A stretch of 64,000 nucleotides of DNA. Origin: Entomospira nematocerorum. Lineage in GTDB: Bacteria; Spirochaetota; Spirochaetia; WRBN01. The position numbers were made by a program, and so were the translations under genes. Under the pieces are notes generated by a model that had not been told where the DNA came from, did no database searches, and saw only the letters and a program-made list of their open reading frames with translations. Shown here in pieces: positions 44,426-52,358 of the stretch. The DNA is taken from contig NZ_CP118169.1 in NCBI RefSeq assembly GCF_028748105.1, forward strand, positions 1-64,000. Reading direction: 5' to 3'. Numbering within the stretch: the stretch's first letter is position 1; each line of letters opens with the position of its first letter.

Positions 44426-45619
44426 TTAGGCCATAAATAGTGTGGCACTGGTGACACTACTCACTCCAGAGATAATCGAGCGTTGATACCGTAAGGAGGA
44501 TCGCTGGAAGAGTTGAATAGGATAATTGGGATCTTCGCTTACTAACGCCTCCACAACATGGCGATAGATCCAATTTTGTTCAAAAAGTAATCCAAGGCAA
44601 ATAATATACTGGGGTTGAAAGATCGAAGTAACATTCAACACGACATGAGCCATCTTATAGACCGCATCTTTCCAAATATCCAGATAGTGTGGATCAATTG
44701 CCTCTGGATACTGATCCGCACGCTCCAACAGAGCCACCAACTGTGTGCTAGAGGCGCACTCTATCTCTGAAGAGGAGGCCTGCATGGCTTGTATTATTTG
44801 CGAGCTAGTAATATATTGCTCTAAACAGCCACGACGCCCACAACTACAAGGACGCCCACTGGGTTCCACCACATAGTGTGCCAAAGAGAGACGATCACGA
44901 TGCGCTGGTTGATAGATCTTTCCACCAATAATTAAACTCGCCTCAAGATGATCAGACCACTCAATAAAGAGAATATCCTGATATTGTTGGAGGGGTAAAA
45001 AGATTAAATGTGCCTTCATAAAAGCATACAGATCATAATCCACATAGACTGGATAGGGTATCTCCCGTTCTAGGAGATCTTTTACGGCAACTGGTACACT
45101 CCAGATGCCGTGTAATACCGCCATGGTCAGGCCTTGTTCATCAATAGGCTGTGGAATCGTCACGCCCACGCCCAAAATCTTAGGAGCAGAGATGCGTTGT
45201 TGCTCTGTTAATTGCATAATTGCATGACCTAGTTGCTGCATATACTCATTGATGGAATGCTGCTGTGCAATGAGTGCGATCTCTCTTTGTGCTGTGACGC
45301 GTCCAAGGAGATTGGTCAGAGCAATCTGCACCCGCTTACTATGGATAGTCACAGAGATAATCAATTTGTATTGTGCATTGATCGTTAAACGAATCTTCTT
45401 GCGACCCACCCGGTGTGGCTCATTAAGAACACCATGCTCTTTAACAAGTTTCCATCGCAGTAAGTCTGCCGTAAGATGTGTGAGCGCTGCAGGCGTGATA
45501 AGCATCTGCTTAGCAAGATCACGGCGTGAAAGATCGTCTTGAGAAGAGAGTAAGCGTAGCAACAAACGATGATTGGTGCTTAATCGTGGTATTGTATGTA
45601 ACCCAGCAGCATTTTTCAT
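44426..45619 (-). CDS. ROK-family transcriptional regulator (NagC/XylR-like)
   Basis: 397 residues. N-terminal MarR-like winged helix (LSRRDLAKQMLITPAALTHL) followed by a ROK sugar-kinase-fold domain with a zinc site CSCGRRGC and the ROK GCLE signature. Normal for a NagC/XylR repressor. The family binds a sugar or sugar phosphate and controls uptake genes. It stands alone, with a hairpin upstream (45724-45751). The minus-strand neighbours downstream are the GalT-like protein, upstream the lysis cassette. Confidence 0.87.
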   Translation of the reverse strand: MKNAAGLHTIPRLSTNHRLLLRLLSSQDDLSRRDLAKQMLITPAALTHLTADLLRWKLVKEHGVLNEPHRVGRKKIRLTINAQYKLIISVTIHSKRVQIALTNLLGRVTAQREIALIAQQHSINEYMQQLGHAIMQLTEQQRISAPKILGVGVTIPQPIDEQGLTMAVLHGIWSVPVAVKDLLEREIPYPVYVDYDLYAFMKAHLIFLPLQQYQDILFIEWSDHLEASLIIGGKIYQPAHRDRLSLAHYVVEPSGRPCSCGRRGCLEQYITSSQIIQAMQASSSEIECASSTQLVALLERADQYPEAIDPHYLDIWKDAVYKMAHVVLNVTSIFQPQYIICLGLLFEQNWIYRHVVEALVSEDPNYPIQLFQRSSLRYQRSIISGVSSVTSATLFMA

Positions 45620-45723
45620 GAGCGAATTCTCATCTCCCTTCTGTTTTCACAGCGATAATGCATGTATAAACACTAGTATTCTACAATGGAATGCTAATAA
45701 AAGCAAGAGACTTTACGACATCT

Positions 45724-45751
45724 AGCGAGATTTTTATGAGAAAATCTCGCT
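45724..45751. terminator. 11-bp perfect hairpin between the lysis cassette and the ROK gene
   Basis: AGCGAGATTTT (45724-45734) and AAAATCTCGCT (45741-45751), 6-nt loop, then ATCTTTTTC on the plus strand. It is likely to end the lysis transcript before the ROK gene, acting in both directions. Confidence 0.6.
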
Positions 45752-45793
45752 ATCTTTTTCTAGGTGAGATAAATATATGCTTTACTTGATTAA

Positions 45794-46102
45794 TTAATAG
45801 GGAAGACAAGTATCTTCAAAATCGATAATGATCTCCAAGATATCCGCATAGTTATCTAGAAGAATGATATATTGCGTAAGCTTCTGAAAGTCTTCTCGTG
45901 ACAAGGCGATGTAATCGTCGTGATCAATGGCCTGTATCATCGGGCGACTTGGTCGTGGTGGTGCGGATAGGCGTAGATGAAGGTGACTGGGATGTAGCGT
46001 TGAACATCCCATTAAAGTGATCCACCACCCGAGAAGAGTCCACTTCCAGAACCTCTTGCATGGCTTGTTGTTGCATCTTGTGAATATCTTCTTGCGTTGC
46101 AT
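45794..46102 (-). CDS. Rz1-like outer-membrane spanin lipoprotein
   Basis: 102 residues. A basic start followed by one hydrophobic stretch and a lipobox LMGC (cysteine 33), then a Pro/Arg segment SAPPRPSRP, as in Rz1 proteins, which are small proline-rich lipoproteins. The first 179 bases lie inside the Rz-like gene in another frame, the hallmark of embedded or overlapping spanin pairs. It would be inserted into the outer membrane and bind the inner-membrane spanin, fusing the membranes at lysis. Confidence 0.7.
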   Translation of the reverse strand: MQRKKIFTRCNNKPCKRFWKWTLLGWWITLMGCSTLHPSHLHLRLSAPPRPSRPMIQAIDHDDYIALSREDFQKLTQYIILLDNYADILEIIIDFEDTCLPY

Positions 46103-46268
46103 GTCGCTGTGCCTCTGCTTTATGAATCGATTGGATAGTCTGTTTCCGCCCAGATTGGACGCCTTTTCGATAGGATTTGATCGCCACCATTAAGGCAATC
46201 ATCAGCGATCCTCCCAATGTGATGATACCCTTCATACGACTCCATAGAAGCATCACTGTTTTCTCCAT
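45924..46268 (-). CDS. Rz-like inner-membrane spanin
   Basis: 114 residues with one N-terminal helix (about residues 14-32), then a charged coiled-coil-like periplasmic region (HKAEAQRHATQEDIHKMQQQ) and a polar tail. This topology and the overlapping Rz1-like lipoprotein gene identify it as the likely i-spanin. Its start overlaps the holin stop by 16 bases. Confidence 0.68.
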   Translation of the reverse strand: MEKTVMLLWSRMKGIITLGGSLMIALMVAIKSYRKGVQSGRKQTIQSIHKAEAQRHATQEDIHKMQQQAMQEVLEVDSSRVVDHFNGMFNATSQSPSSTPIRTTTTKSPDDTGH

Positions 46269-46519
46269 GGAGCCACAAGATTACCAATAACATGGCTAGC
46301 GTCTATAGGAGCTCCCACGAGAGCTAATGTCCAAGCTCCTGCTTTGAGGGTATCCATATCTACAGACGCCCAGCCACAAAGGGAGACGATCATACCAGCT
46401 GTAACAAGGAGTATCGCCAATAATTTGCCAGCTAGAGATAACCCATTAGGCGTTAACCATGCATGATGTAATCTGCTCTCTTGTGCCTGCGTGATCGCTG
46501 TAAAGGAAGTGCTATCCAT
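46253..46519 (-). CDS. Probable phage holin
   Basis: 88 residues with two hydrophobic helices (about 27-50 and 57-80) joined by a short turn, and a basic tail (PWRKQ). The topology fits a class II holin that makes holes in the inner membrane. It follows the candidate endolysin with an eight-base overlap and precedes the spanins. Confidence 0.65.
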   Translation of the reverse strand: MDSTSFTAITQAQESRLHHAWLTPNGLSLAGKLLAILLVTAGMIVSLCGWASVDMDTLKAGAWTLALVGAPIDASHVIGNLVAPWRKQ

Positions 46520-46946
46520 AGAATTGATACCCCATTAATTGCTCTGGCTCTAGAGAGTAAGAGGCTATACGTGCATCAAAAGGATCATATATCTGCCCTA
46601 AGCGATTATAGAGTGTAAAGTGCTGGTGCTTGGTATGACGCTGCCGCCAACGGGCAATGCGAAATTGTACACGAGCATCGTTCTCTGCAACACCCCAGTA
46701 TGTAGGCGTTGTGAGTAAGGTTACCCCACCAATCTGACGGAGCTGACTCCCCAACAGGGCCAAGAGATCCTGTGGTTTTTGTACCCGACAGTTACCATCA
46801 ATAATATCACGTGCTAGAGCACGTTGATAGATATCCTCCACTTCATAGGCTTGCCAATCCTCCCGATGCATGGCAAGATGTGCTAAAAAATTACAGCCAA
46901 ATGATTGAATTTCGGTACGTAAGTTTGGATCGTTCTGTTTGATCAT
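46512..46946 (-). CDS. DUF261-like protein, candidate endolysin (cysteine peptidase-like)
   Basis: 144 residues. The opening MIKQNDPNLRTEIQSFGCNFLAHL and the ending HFTLYNRLGQIYDPFD resemble the DUF261 family known from Borrelia cp32 and other spirochaete phages. Cys18, His109 and Asp121 are spaced as in papain- or C39-like peptidases, so the fold may cut peptidoglycan peptides. Its place at the head of a holin-spanin cassette supports an endolysin. The family has no confirmed activity that I can cite, so the enzymatic call is inference. The start lies 14 bases from a 20-bp palindrome. Confidence 0.6.
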   Translation of the reverse strand: MIKQNDPNLRTEIQSFGCNFLAHLAMHREDWQAYEVEDIYQRALARDIIDGNCRVQKPQDLLALLGSQLRQIGGVTLLTTPTYWGVAENDARVQFRIARWRQRHTKHQHFTLYNRLGQIYDPFDARIASYSLEPEQLMGYQFYG

Positions 46947-46960
46947 CTTTTTCTCTCCTC

Positions 46961-46980
46961 TCTGTAGAGATCTCTACAGA
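46961..46980. promoter_or_regulatory. 20-bp perfect palindrome before the lysis cassette (operator candidate)
   Basis: TCTGTAGAGATCTCTACAGA is fully symmetric and lies directly before the ribosome site of the DUF261-like gene. On the minus strand a TGCTATAT-type extended -10 box lies a few bases upstream, so the site would cover the transcription start. Confidence 0.55.
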
Positions 46981-47052
46981 TATAGCATAGCAGAAGTGGA
47001 GAGAATCGCATCACGGTTAGAATCATCATGAAGTAAAAATAATGATTGCTGC

Positions 47053-47082
47053 TTGCTAAAAGTCGTGCTAAAATAGTAGATA
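47053..47082 (+). promoter_or_regulatory. Possible promoter of the fructose PTS operon
   Basis: TTGCTA (47053-47058), 18-nt spacer, TAGATA (47077-47082), followed by a leader of about 50 bases before the ATG at 47140. Moderate match. Confidence 0.4.
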
Positions 47083-47139
47083 TAGGAGTCATCTCCCAGT
47101 AATTCATGCAGTCATCCCAACCAAAGAGGAGAATCAAGG

Positions 47140-47619
47140 ATGCAGTTATTCCATAAAAAACTTGTCGTTACAGATGCCAATGTCTTTTTAGATGGTGATA
47201 TTATCACTAAAGAGGCCATCTTACAATTTATCGTGCACCAAGCCAAAGAGCTTGGAGTGATTAGTCAGCAAGATGAAGTCTATAATGCCTTTGTAGAACG
47301 AGAGCGAGAAAGTAGTACGGGTGTGGGTTTGGGTGTGGCTATTCCACATGCACGCTGTAAAGCGATTAAGCATCCTAGTATCTTTCTGTATCGTGCCAAT
47401 CAAGTCATTGCAGATTGGCATAGTATTGATGAGACCCCCATTAAGGTGGCCATAGCACTGTTTATTCCCGAGAGAGCCAGTAAGGATCATTTAAAACTCC
47501 TCTCTAAGTTAGCGGTACGTCTTCTTGATGAGGAATTTGTCACAATGCTGCACTATACTGATGACAAAGAGACTATCGCTGAGGCGATCAATCAAGCCAT
47601 CTCTGAAGATCCACTATAA
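47140..47619 (+). CDS. PTS EIIA, fructose/PtsN-like
   Basis: 159 residues, the phosphoryl carrier of the fructose PTS family. The phosphorylated histidine is in GVAIPHAR at residue 70. Helical surrounding blocks (ITKEAILQFIVHQAKELG and LLSKLAVRLLD) are typical. It is a separate protein because the downstream IIBC lacks a IIA domain. Phosphate would come from HPr. The start follows AAGGA. First gene of the iia-fruK-IIBC operon. Confidence 0.88.
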   Translation: MQLFHKKLVVTDANVFLDGDIITKEAILQFIVHQAKELGVISQQDEVYNAFVERERESSTGVGLGVAIPHARCKAIKHPSIFLYRANQVIADWHSIDETPIKVAIALFIPERASKDHLKLLSKLAVRLLDEEFVTMLHYTDDKETIAEAINQAISEDPL

Positions 47620-47645
47620 AATAGACTATTAAGGAACTACTGCCT

Positions 47646-48602
47646 ATGCATATTTATACCTTAACCATGAATCCAGCTATTGATCTCTTTATCGATACCT
47701 TGCAGTATCAACCAAATCAGGTCAACCGATCGCAGGAGTGGCATGTGCACGCTAATGGCAAGGGCGTTAACGTCTCCTTGGTGCTACAGCAGCTAGGAGT
47801 ATCGAGTCGTGCGATGGGGTTTTGTGGTGGGTTTACCGGTGAATTTCTGGTTAAGACACTCCAAGAGAACTCTATCGCCTCGTACTTTATTCAAGGTGAG
47901 GGGGTTACCCGAATTAATAGCTTTGTCTATGTCCATGAAAATCAAAGCGAGTTCAAGATAAATAACCCCGGACCAAAGGCCAATGAAGAACAACGTATAG
48001 CATTAATTCAGATGATTCAAGAACATCTACAACCAGAAGATATCATAATTATATCCGGCAGTTACCTTGGAGTTGTCGATCGCCCTTATATGATGCACCT
48101 TATCGATATTATCAGTGCAAAAGGGGCGAAACTCGTCTTTGATGTCGATGACACCGAGCTCTTTTGGTATGCCGTACAGCATAAACCTTATTTAGTGAAA
48201 CCCAGTGAAGAGGAGTTAATTCGCTTCTTCGCCTATCCCTCTGTAGAGGAGGGAGATGATTCTCTCGATCGAGCCAGTAGTATTCTCATAGAGAAGGGAG
48301 TCGCTCATGTAATCATCTCCTTAGGAGCGCGTGGAGCTTACTATGCACATCAGCATCTACGGCTCTATGCTCCAGCACCACAAGGGAAAGTCGTCAATAC
48401 CAGTTGTGCAGGGGATGCCATGCTTGCAACATTTGTCGCTAAGCAAGCCGTTGCTGATCTACCACTAGCTGATGCCTTAGCCTATGCAGTAGCAGCGGGA
48501 AGCTCAACGGCATTTGTCCCGATTCTCAGCGATTTACACGATATTGAATCATTAAAAAGCCGGATTCATGTGCAATCCATGGCAAAAGGAGAACAATTAT
48601 GA
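47646..48602 (+). CDS. fruK: 1-phosphofructokinase
   Basis: 318 residues, PfkB (ribokinase) family; phosphorylates fructose-1-phosphate to fructose-1,6-bisphosphate for glycolysis. The N-terminal MNPAIDLFID and NGKGVNVS motifs and the late CAGDAM active-site segment (catalytic Asp) are present; the usual GAGDxM appears here as CAGDAM. FruK is more likely than tagatose-6-phosphate kinase because it lies between fructose-type IIA and IIBC genes. Its stop overlaps the IIBC start by four bases (ATGA). Confidence 0.9.
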   Translation: MHIYTLTMNPAIDLFIDTLQYQPNQVNRSQEWHVHANGKGVNVSLVLQQLGVSSRAMGFCGGFTGEFLVKTLQENSIASYFIQGEGVTRINSFVYVHENQSEFKINNPGPKANEEQRIALIQMIQEHLQPEDIIIISGSYLGVVDRPYMMHLIDIISAKGAKLVFDVDDTELFWYAVQHKPYLVKPSEEELIRFFAYPSVEEGDDSLDRASSILIEKGVAHVIISLGARGAYYAHQHLRLYAPAPQGKVVNTSCAGDAMLATFVAKQAVADLPLADALAYAVAAGSSTAFVPILSDLHDIESLKSRIHVQSMAKGEQL

Positions 48603-49993
48603 GTCAACCAAAGTATATTATCGCAGCAACTGGCTGTCCGACAGGGGTTGCGCACACCTTTATGGCTGCCGAAGCACTGCGTAAGGCTGCCAAAGAGCTC
48701 GATGTAGAAATTAAAGTAGAGACCCACGGTCAAGTGGGTATTGAAAATCCCTTAACCAAGCAAGATATCGAACAAGCGGATTGTGTCATTATCGCTGCAG
48801 ATAAGGATGTGCAAGCACATCGATTTGGGGGCAAACCTGTAATCGTCACCTCCGTAGGTGATGGAATCAAGCGGGCGAAGGCGCTAGTGGAACAAGCCAT
48901 TACTGATACATCCATCCCCATTATGCCTATGCAAGCATCAGAGTCGGCAAGCGCTGATAGCTCGGCATCCATGGCTAGGGAGTCGCTAGGACGCCGTGCA
49001 TATAAGCATCTCATGAGCGGGGTTAGTCACATGCTACCCTTTGTCGTGGGTGGAGGTGTCTTAATTGCACTCTCTTTCTTTTGGGGTATTCACTCTGCGG
49101 ATCCCAGCCACGAACAATATAACCCCATTGCGGCTAAACTCATGACCATTGGTGGTGTGAGTATGGGATTTATGGTTCCCGTATTAGCAGCCTTTATCGC
49201 ACAGAGTATCGCCAGTCGCCCTGGATTAGTGGTGGGATTCATCGGTGGATCACTGGCGTTACAAGGGGGAACAGGATTCTTGGGTGGACTCGTTGCCGGC
49301 TTTCTCTCTGGAGGGATTATCCTTCTACTCCAACACTTATTCAAGCCACTTCCTAAGTCTCTCCAAGCCCTCAAAGCTATCTTTCTCTATCCAGTCTTGG
49401 GAATTATCAGCATTGGTCTCATCATGCTGGCTATATCCGCGCCGATGGAGCAGATCAACCATAATGTAATGCAATTTTTAGCCCAATTTGAAGATGGTAA
49501 TCCGCTTCTACTTGGTCTCATCGTTGGGAGTATGATGGCCTTTGATATGGGTGGTCCCATCAATAAAGCTGCCTATGTGACCGGAACTGTCTTACTAGCA
49601 CAAGGCAACACCTCCTTCATGGCCGGTGTTATGGCAGCTGGTATGACACCACCACTCATTACGGCACTGGCTACGACCCTATTTAGCAAGCAGTTTGATG
49701 CTGAAGAGCGTAATGCAGGCGTTATCAATTATCTCCTCAGTGCTACCTTCATTACCGAAGGAGCCATCCCCTTTGCCTCTAAAGATCCGCTAAAGGTCAT
49801 TCCTATCTTCATGATTGGATCCTCTCTCTCAGCGATGCTCACCTACCTATTTAAAGTGGCGGTTCCCGCTCCACATGGCGGTTTGATCGTCTTACCACTG
49901 GTAACGCACGGACTCCTATGGTTAATTGCTATCATCTTGGGATCGCTATTGGGTGCACTGCTAATGGGTCTACAACGACGCTATTGGAAATAA
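48599..49993 (+). CDS. PTS fructose-specific EIIBC
   Basis: 464 residues, membrane transporter that takes up fructose as fructose-1-phosphate. N-terminal IIB domain with the phosphocysteine in ATGCPTGVAHT (Cys13), then an Ala/Ser linker, and a IIC domain with about ten helices and the conserved GVLIALSFFWG, MAFDMGGPINK and TEGAIPFA motifs. No IIA domain. The terminator at 49995-50040 ends the operon. Confidence 0.9.
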   Translation: MSQPKYIIAATGCPTGVAHTFMAAEALRKAAKELDVEIKVETHGQVGIENPLTKQDIEQADCVIIAADKDVQAHRFGGKPVIVTSVGDGIKRAKALVEQAITDTSIPIMPMQASESASADSSASMARESLGRRAYKHLMSGVSHMLPFVVGGGVLIALSFFWGIHSADPSHEQYNPIAAKLMTIGGVSMGFMVPVLAAFIAQSIASRPGLVVGFIGGSLALQGGTGFLGGLVAGFLSGGIILLLQHLFKPLPKSLQALKAIFLYPVLGIISIGLIMLAISAPMEQINHNVMQFLAQFEDGNPLLLGLIVGSMMAFDMGGPINKAAYVTGTVLLAQGNTSFMAGVMAAGMTPPLITALATTLFSKQFDAEERNAGVINYLLSATFITEGAIPFASKDPLKVIPIFMIGSSLSAMLTYLFKVAVPAPHGGLIVLPLVTHGLLWLIAIILGSLLGALLMGLQRRYWK

Positions 49994-49994
49994 A

Positions 49995-50040
49995 AATAGG
50001 GGGGTAAAGAAAATTATCTCTTTACCCCCTATTTCTCTAT
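49995..50040 (+). terminator. Terminator of the fru operon
   Basis: AATAGGGGGGTAAAGA (49995-50010) pairs with TCTTTACCCCCTATT (50019-50033), eight-base loop, followed by TCTCTAT. One extra G is bulged. Confidence 0.75.
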
Positions 50041-50068
50041 GTATCAAGAGATGACTCGTTAATAAAGC

Positions 50069-50200
50069 TTAGGTAACTGTTACGTGAAAGCGCATCTTGT
50101 GAACAACCTTATCTGTTGTTGTTACATCAAAAGTAATGGTTGTTGTTCCAGCTTTCTTTAATTCAATAATAATCATTATAAACTCATATTTACACCCATT
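50069..50200 (-). pseudogene. C-terminal remnant of an Ig-like or chagasin-like domain gene
   Basis: On the minus strand the frame after a stop at 50201-50203 reads a 43-residue end: a short lead, LKKAGTTTITFDVTTTDK, then a final FHVTVT strand and stop at 50069-50071. The AGTTTITFDV pattern is typical of bacterial Ig-like domains and of the C-terminus of chagasin-type (I42) protease inhibitors. There is no ribosome site and no N-terminal part, so this is probably a decayed gene end. Apart from it and a promoter, the 49994-50425 gap shows nothing but AT-rich sequence. Confidence 0.45.
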
Positions 50201-50334
50201 TTAATTAAAAAATTAATATACAATTATAATATTGTCAATATAAAGATAGTGTTTATTCAACGATATTTAACTATATATAACTTAAGATTAAATGATTGAC
50301 AAACAAAATTATTGTTATCCAATCTTGACGCAAG

Positions 50335-50362
50335 TTGCATTTTACGATAGATTTACTATATG
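50335..50362 (+). promoter_or_regulatory. Possible promoter of the ABC/LolA/outer-membrane operon
   Basis: TTGACG (50335-50340), 16-nt spacer, TATATG (50357-50362). It is the best match before the ATG at 50426. Confidence 0.5.
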
Positions 50363-50425
50363 ATTTAAAGTTGATATTAAGTATTTTTTGTATTTTTTTT
50401 TATCATATAGCAGGGAGTGCACTCG

Positions 50426-51109
50426 ATGATGTTATCTGTTTCTCAACTTCATAAAACTTATGGGCAAGGAGAGGCAGCAACCTATGCCTTGCGTGGTATT
50501 GATGTAACATTTAGTGAAAAAGAATTTACTGTCCTCTCAGGACCATCAGGCTGTGGAAAGTCTACCCTATTGAATTGTCTAGGTACCCTTGACTCCTATG
50601 ATCAAGGCGATATCGCTTTTTATGACAAAAGCTTCAATGCGATGCGTAGCAAAGATCAAACCACCTTTCGCCATGATCACTTAGGATTTATTTTTCAAAA
50701 CTATAATCTTATCCCTGTCTTGACAGTATATGAGAATATTGCACTTGCTATCACCCTAAAAAAGTGGAGTAAGCAAGTGATACACGACGAGATCATGACA
50801 CTTCTACAGGCAGTAGGACTCGAAGATAAGGTAGATAAACGACCCACACAGCTCTCTGGTGGACAGCAACAGCGCGTTGCCATAGCTAGAGCCTTAGTAA
50901 AAAAACCAGCGTTAATTTTAGCAGATGAACCCACTGCGAACCTTGATGCCAAGACATCACAAGAAATTCTTGATCTCATGATAAAGCTCAATGAAGAGCG
51001 TAAAACCACCTTTATCTTCAGTACACATGATCCCATGGTTAGCTCCGTAGCGAAGCGGATTATTCACATGAAAGATGGCGTTATTACCTCTATAGAGGAG
51101 CGATCATAA
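50426..51109 (+). CDS. ABC transporter ATPase (LolD/MacB-type)
   Basis: 227 residues from the ATG at 50426, which follows AGGGAG; in-frame GTG at 50417 is less likely. Walker A SGPSGCGKST (38-47), LSGGQQQR signature and LILADEPT Walker B are intact, and THDPM is the H-loop. This subtype works with FtsX-type permeases to move lipoproteins or other molecules across the periplasm. It is the first gene of a five-gene operon; its stop is followed immediately by the ATG of the first permease. Confidence 0.9.
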   Translation: MMLSVSQLHKTYGQGEAATYALRGIDVTFSEKEFTVLSGPSGCGKSTLLNCLGTLDSYDQGDIAFYDKSFNAMRSKDQTTFRHDHLGFIFQNYNLIPVLTVYENIALAITLKKWSKQVIHDEIMTLLQAVGLEDKVDKRPTQLSGGQQQRVAIARALVKKPALILADEPTANLDAKTSQEILDLMIKLNEERKTTFIFSTHDPMVSSVAKRIIHMKDGVITSIEERS

Positions 51110-52342
51110 ATGTTGGTGCTACAGATTGCGTTTCGAAATCTTTTTCGTAATAAAAGCCGTACGCTTGTGACCCTCTTTGCGATTGGGCTGAGTGTCGCCA
51201 CCTATCTCTTCTTAGATAGCTTTATCCATGGAATGGATTACCAAGCAATTGCTAATCTTACGACATTTGATACTGGCTATGCCCAAATCCTCTCTAAGGA
51301 TGCCTTTGATAATCGTGGACGCCCTAGCTTAGAAGATGTCAGCGATCTACAGGCCATCGAACAGATTGTACAAGAAGCGGGTCTCACTGCTCAAGTGGAG
51401 CGTGTGAGTCAGGCTGATCTGATCTTTTATGCCAGTGATGGATTTAATCTTGATGGAAATCTCCCCCTTGAGGTACGCTTTCTCGATGCAGAGAGTCAAA
51501 AAATTCCTGCACTCAAAAGTGGTCAGACTCTACAGCAATGGAGCACTAACAGCAAAGAAGAGGCCAGTGGTATTTGGATGAGTCAATATTATGCATACTA
51601 TCTTGGAGCGCAGATTGGTATGCCTATCACCATGAAAATTACAACCGCCTATGGATCGCAAGAGCTTCTTGATGGCATCATTGCAGGATTTTTTGAGACT
51701 GACAATAGTATTGTCAATCAACGTGTCATCTTTGCAGATTGGCAACACAGTGCGAGTATCCTAGAGCTAGATACGCTTGCACAGGGGAACCGATTGACCT
51801 TCTATCGTCCGATACCCAAGAGTAAAACATTCGTGTTACCAGAACCTTATCAGCTCTATACATATCAAGAAATTAATCCCGAATTTGTGGCAGTAGCCAA
51901 ATTTAATGAAGGGCGCAACTCGATTTTCTTATTCTTTATCTTCTTCGTCATTGTCATTGGTATCAGTAACACGGTGATGATGGCTATCTATGAACGATTC
52001 AAAGAAATTGCAACACTTCGTGCATTTGGCATGCCCAACTTGTGGATTAGAATGCTCTTCTTTTGGGAGGGACTCTTATTAGGTATCTTGGGGGCAATTA
52101 TCGGTGTTATAATTGGAAGTTTGATTAATCTCTACATGATCTATGTGGGTCTTGATATTGCGGCTGTTGTCGAACAAAATAATAATCTTGGTTATCCCAT
52201 TAACTCCGTTATTCGCGGTCGCTTTGCCTGGAGACCCATCCTCTTCATCAGTGGATTAGTCGTGATGCTTACGGCAATCTTCTCCTTTACAACCACGCGT
52301 GTTGCGTTAAAACGCAGTATTGTCGCATCATTACATAGCTAA
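51110..52342 (+). CDS. FtsX/LolE-type ABC permease 1
   Basis: 410 residues: an N-terminal helix (about 18-36), a large extracytoplasmic MacB-like domain (about 40-260) and three C-terminal helices (about 270-295, 320-345, 375-395). The family motif near the third region reads ERFKEIATLRAFGMPNLWI, typical of LolC/E and MacB. It pairs with the second permease, giving a LolCDE-like heterodimer with the ATPase. Confidence 0.87.
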   Translation: MLVLQIAFRNLFRNKSRTLVTLFAIGLSVATYLFLDSFIHGMDYQAIANLTTFDTGYAQILSKDAFDNRGRPSLEDVSDLQAIEQIVQEAGLTAQVERVSQADLIFYASDGFNLDGNLPLEVRFLDAESQKIPALKSGQTLQQWSTNSKEEASGIWMSQYYAYYLGAQIGMPITMKITTAYGSQELLDGIIAGFFETDNSIVNQRVIFADWQHSASILELDTLAQGNRLTFYRPIPKSKTFVLPEPYQLYTYQEINPEFVAVAKFNEGRNSIFLFFIFFVIVIGISNTVMMAIYERFKEIATLRAFGMPNLWIRMLFFWEGLLLGILGAIIGVIIGSLINLYMIYVGLDIAAVVEQNNNLGYPINSVIRGRFAWRPILFISGLVVMLTAIFSFTTTRVALKRSIVASLHS

Positions 52343-52358
52343 GAGGAGCGATTAAGAC

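Noticed and set aside
42222..45619. DeoR and ROK proteins as phage repressors
   Set aside because: Both have full sugar-sensing domains of chromosomal regulator families; nothing links them to lysogeny.
46943..47137. Minus-strand 64-codon frame directly before the DUF261-like gene
   Set aside because: It runs through the 20-bp palindrome, the lysis promoter region and the fru leader, has no ribosome site, and its hydrophobic content looks accidental.
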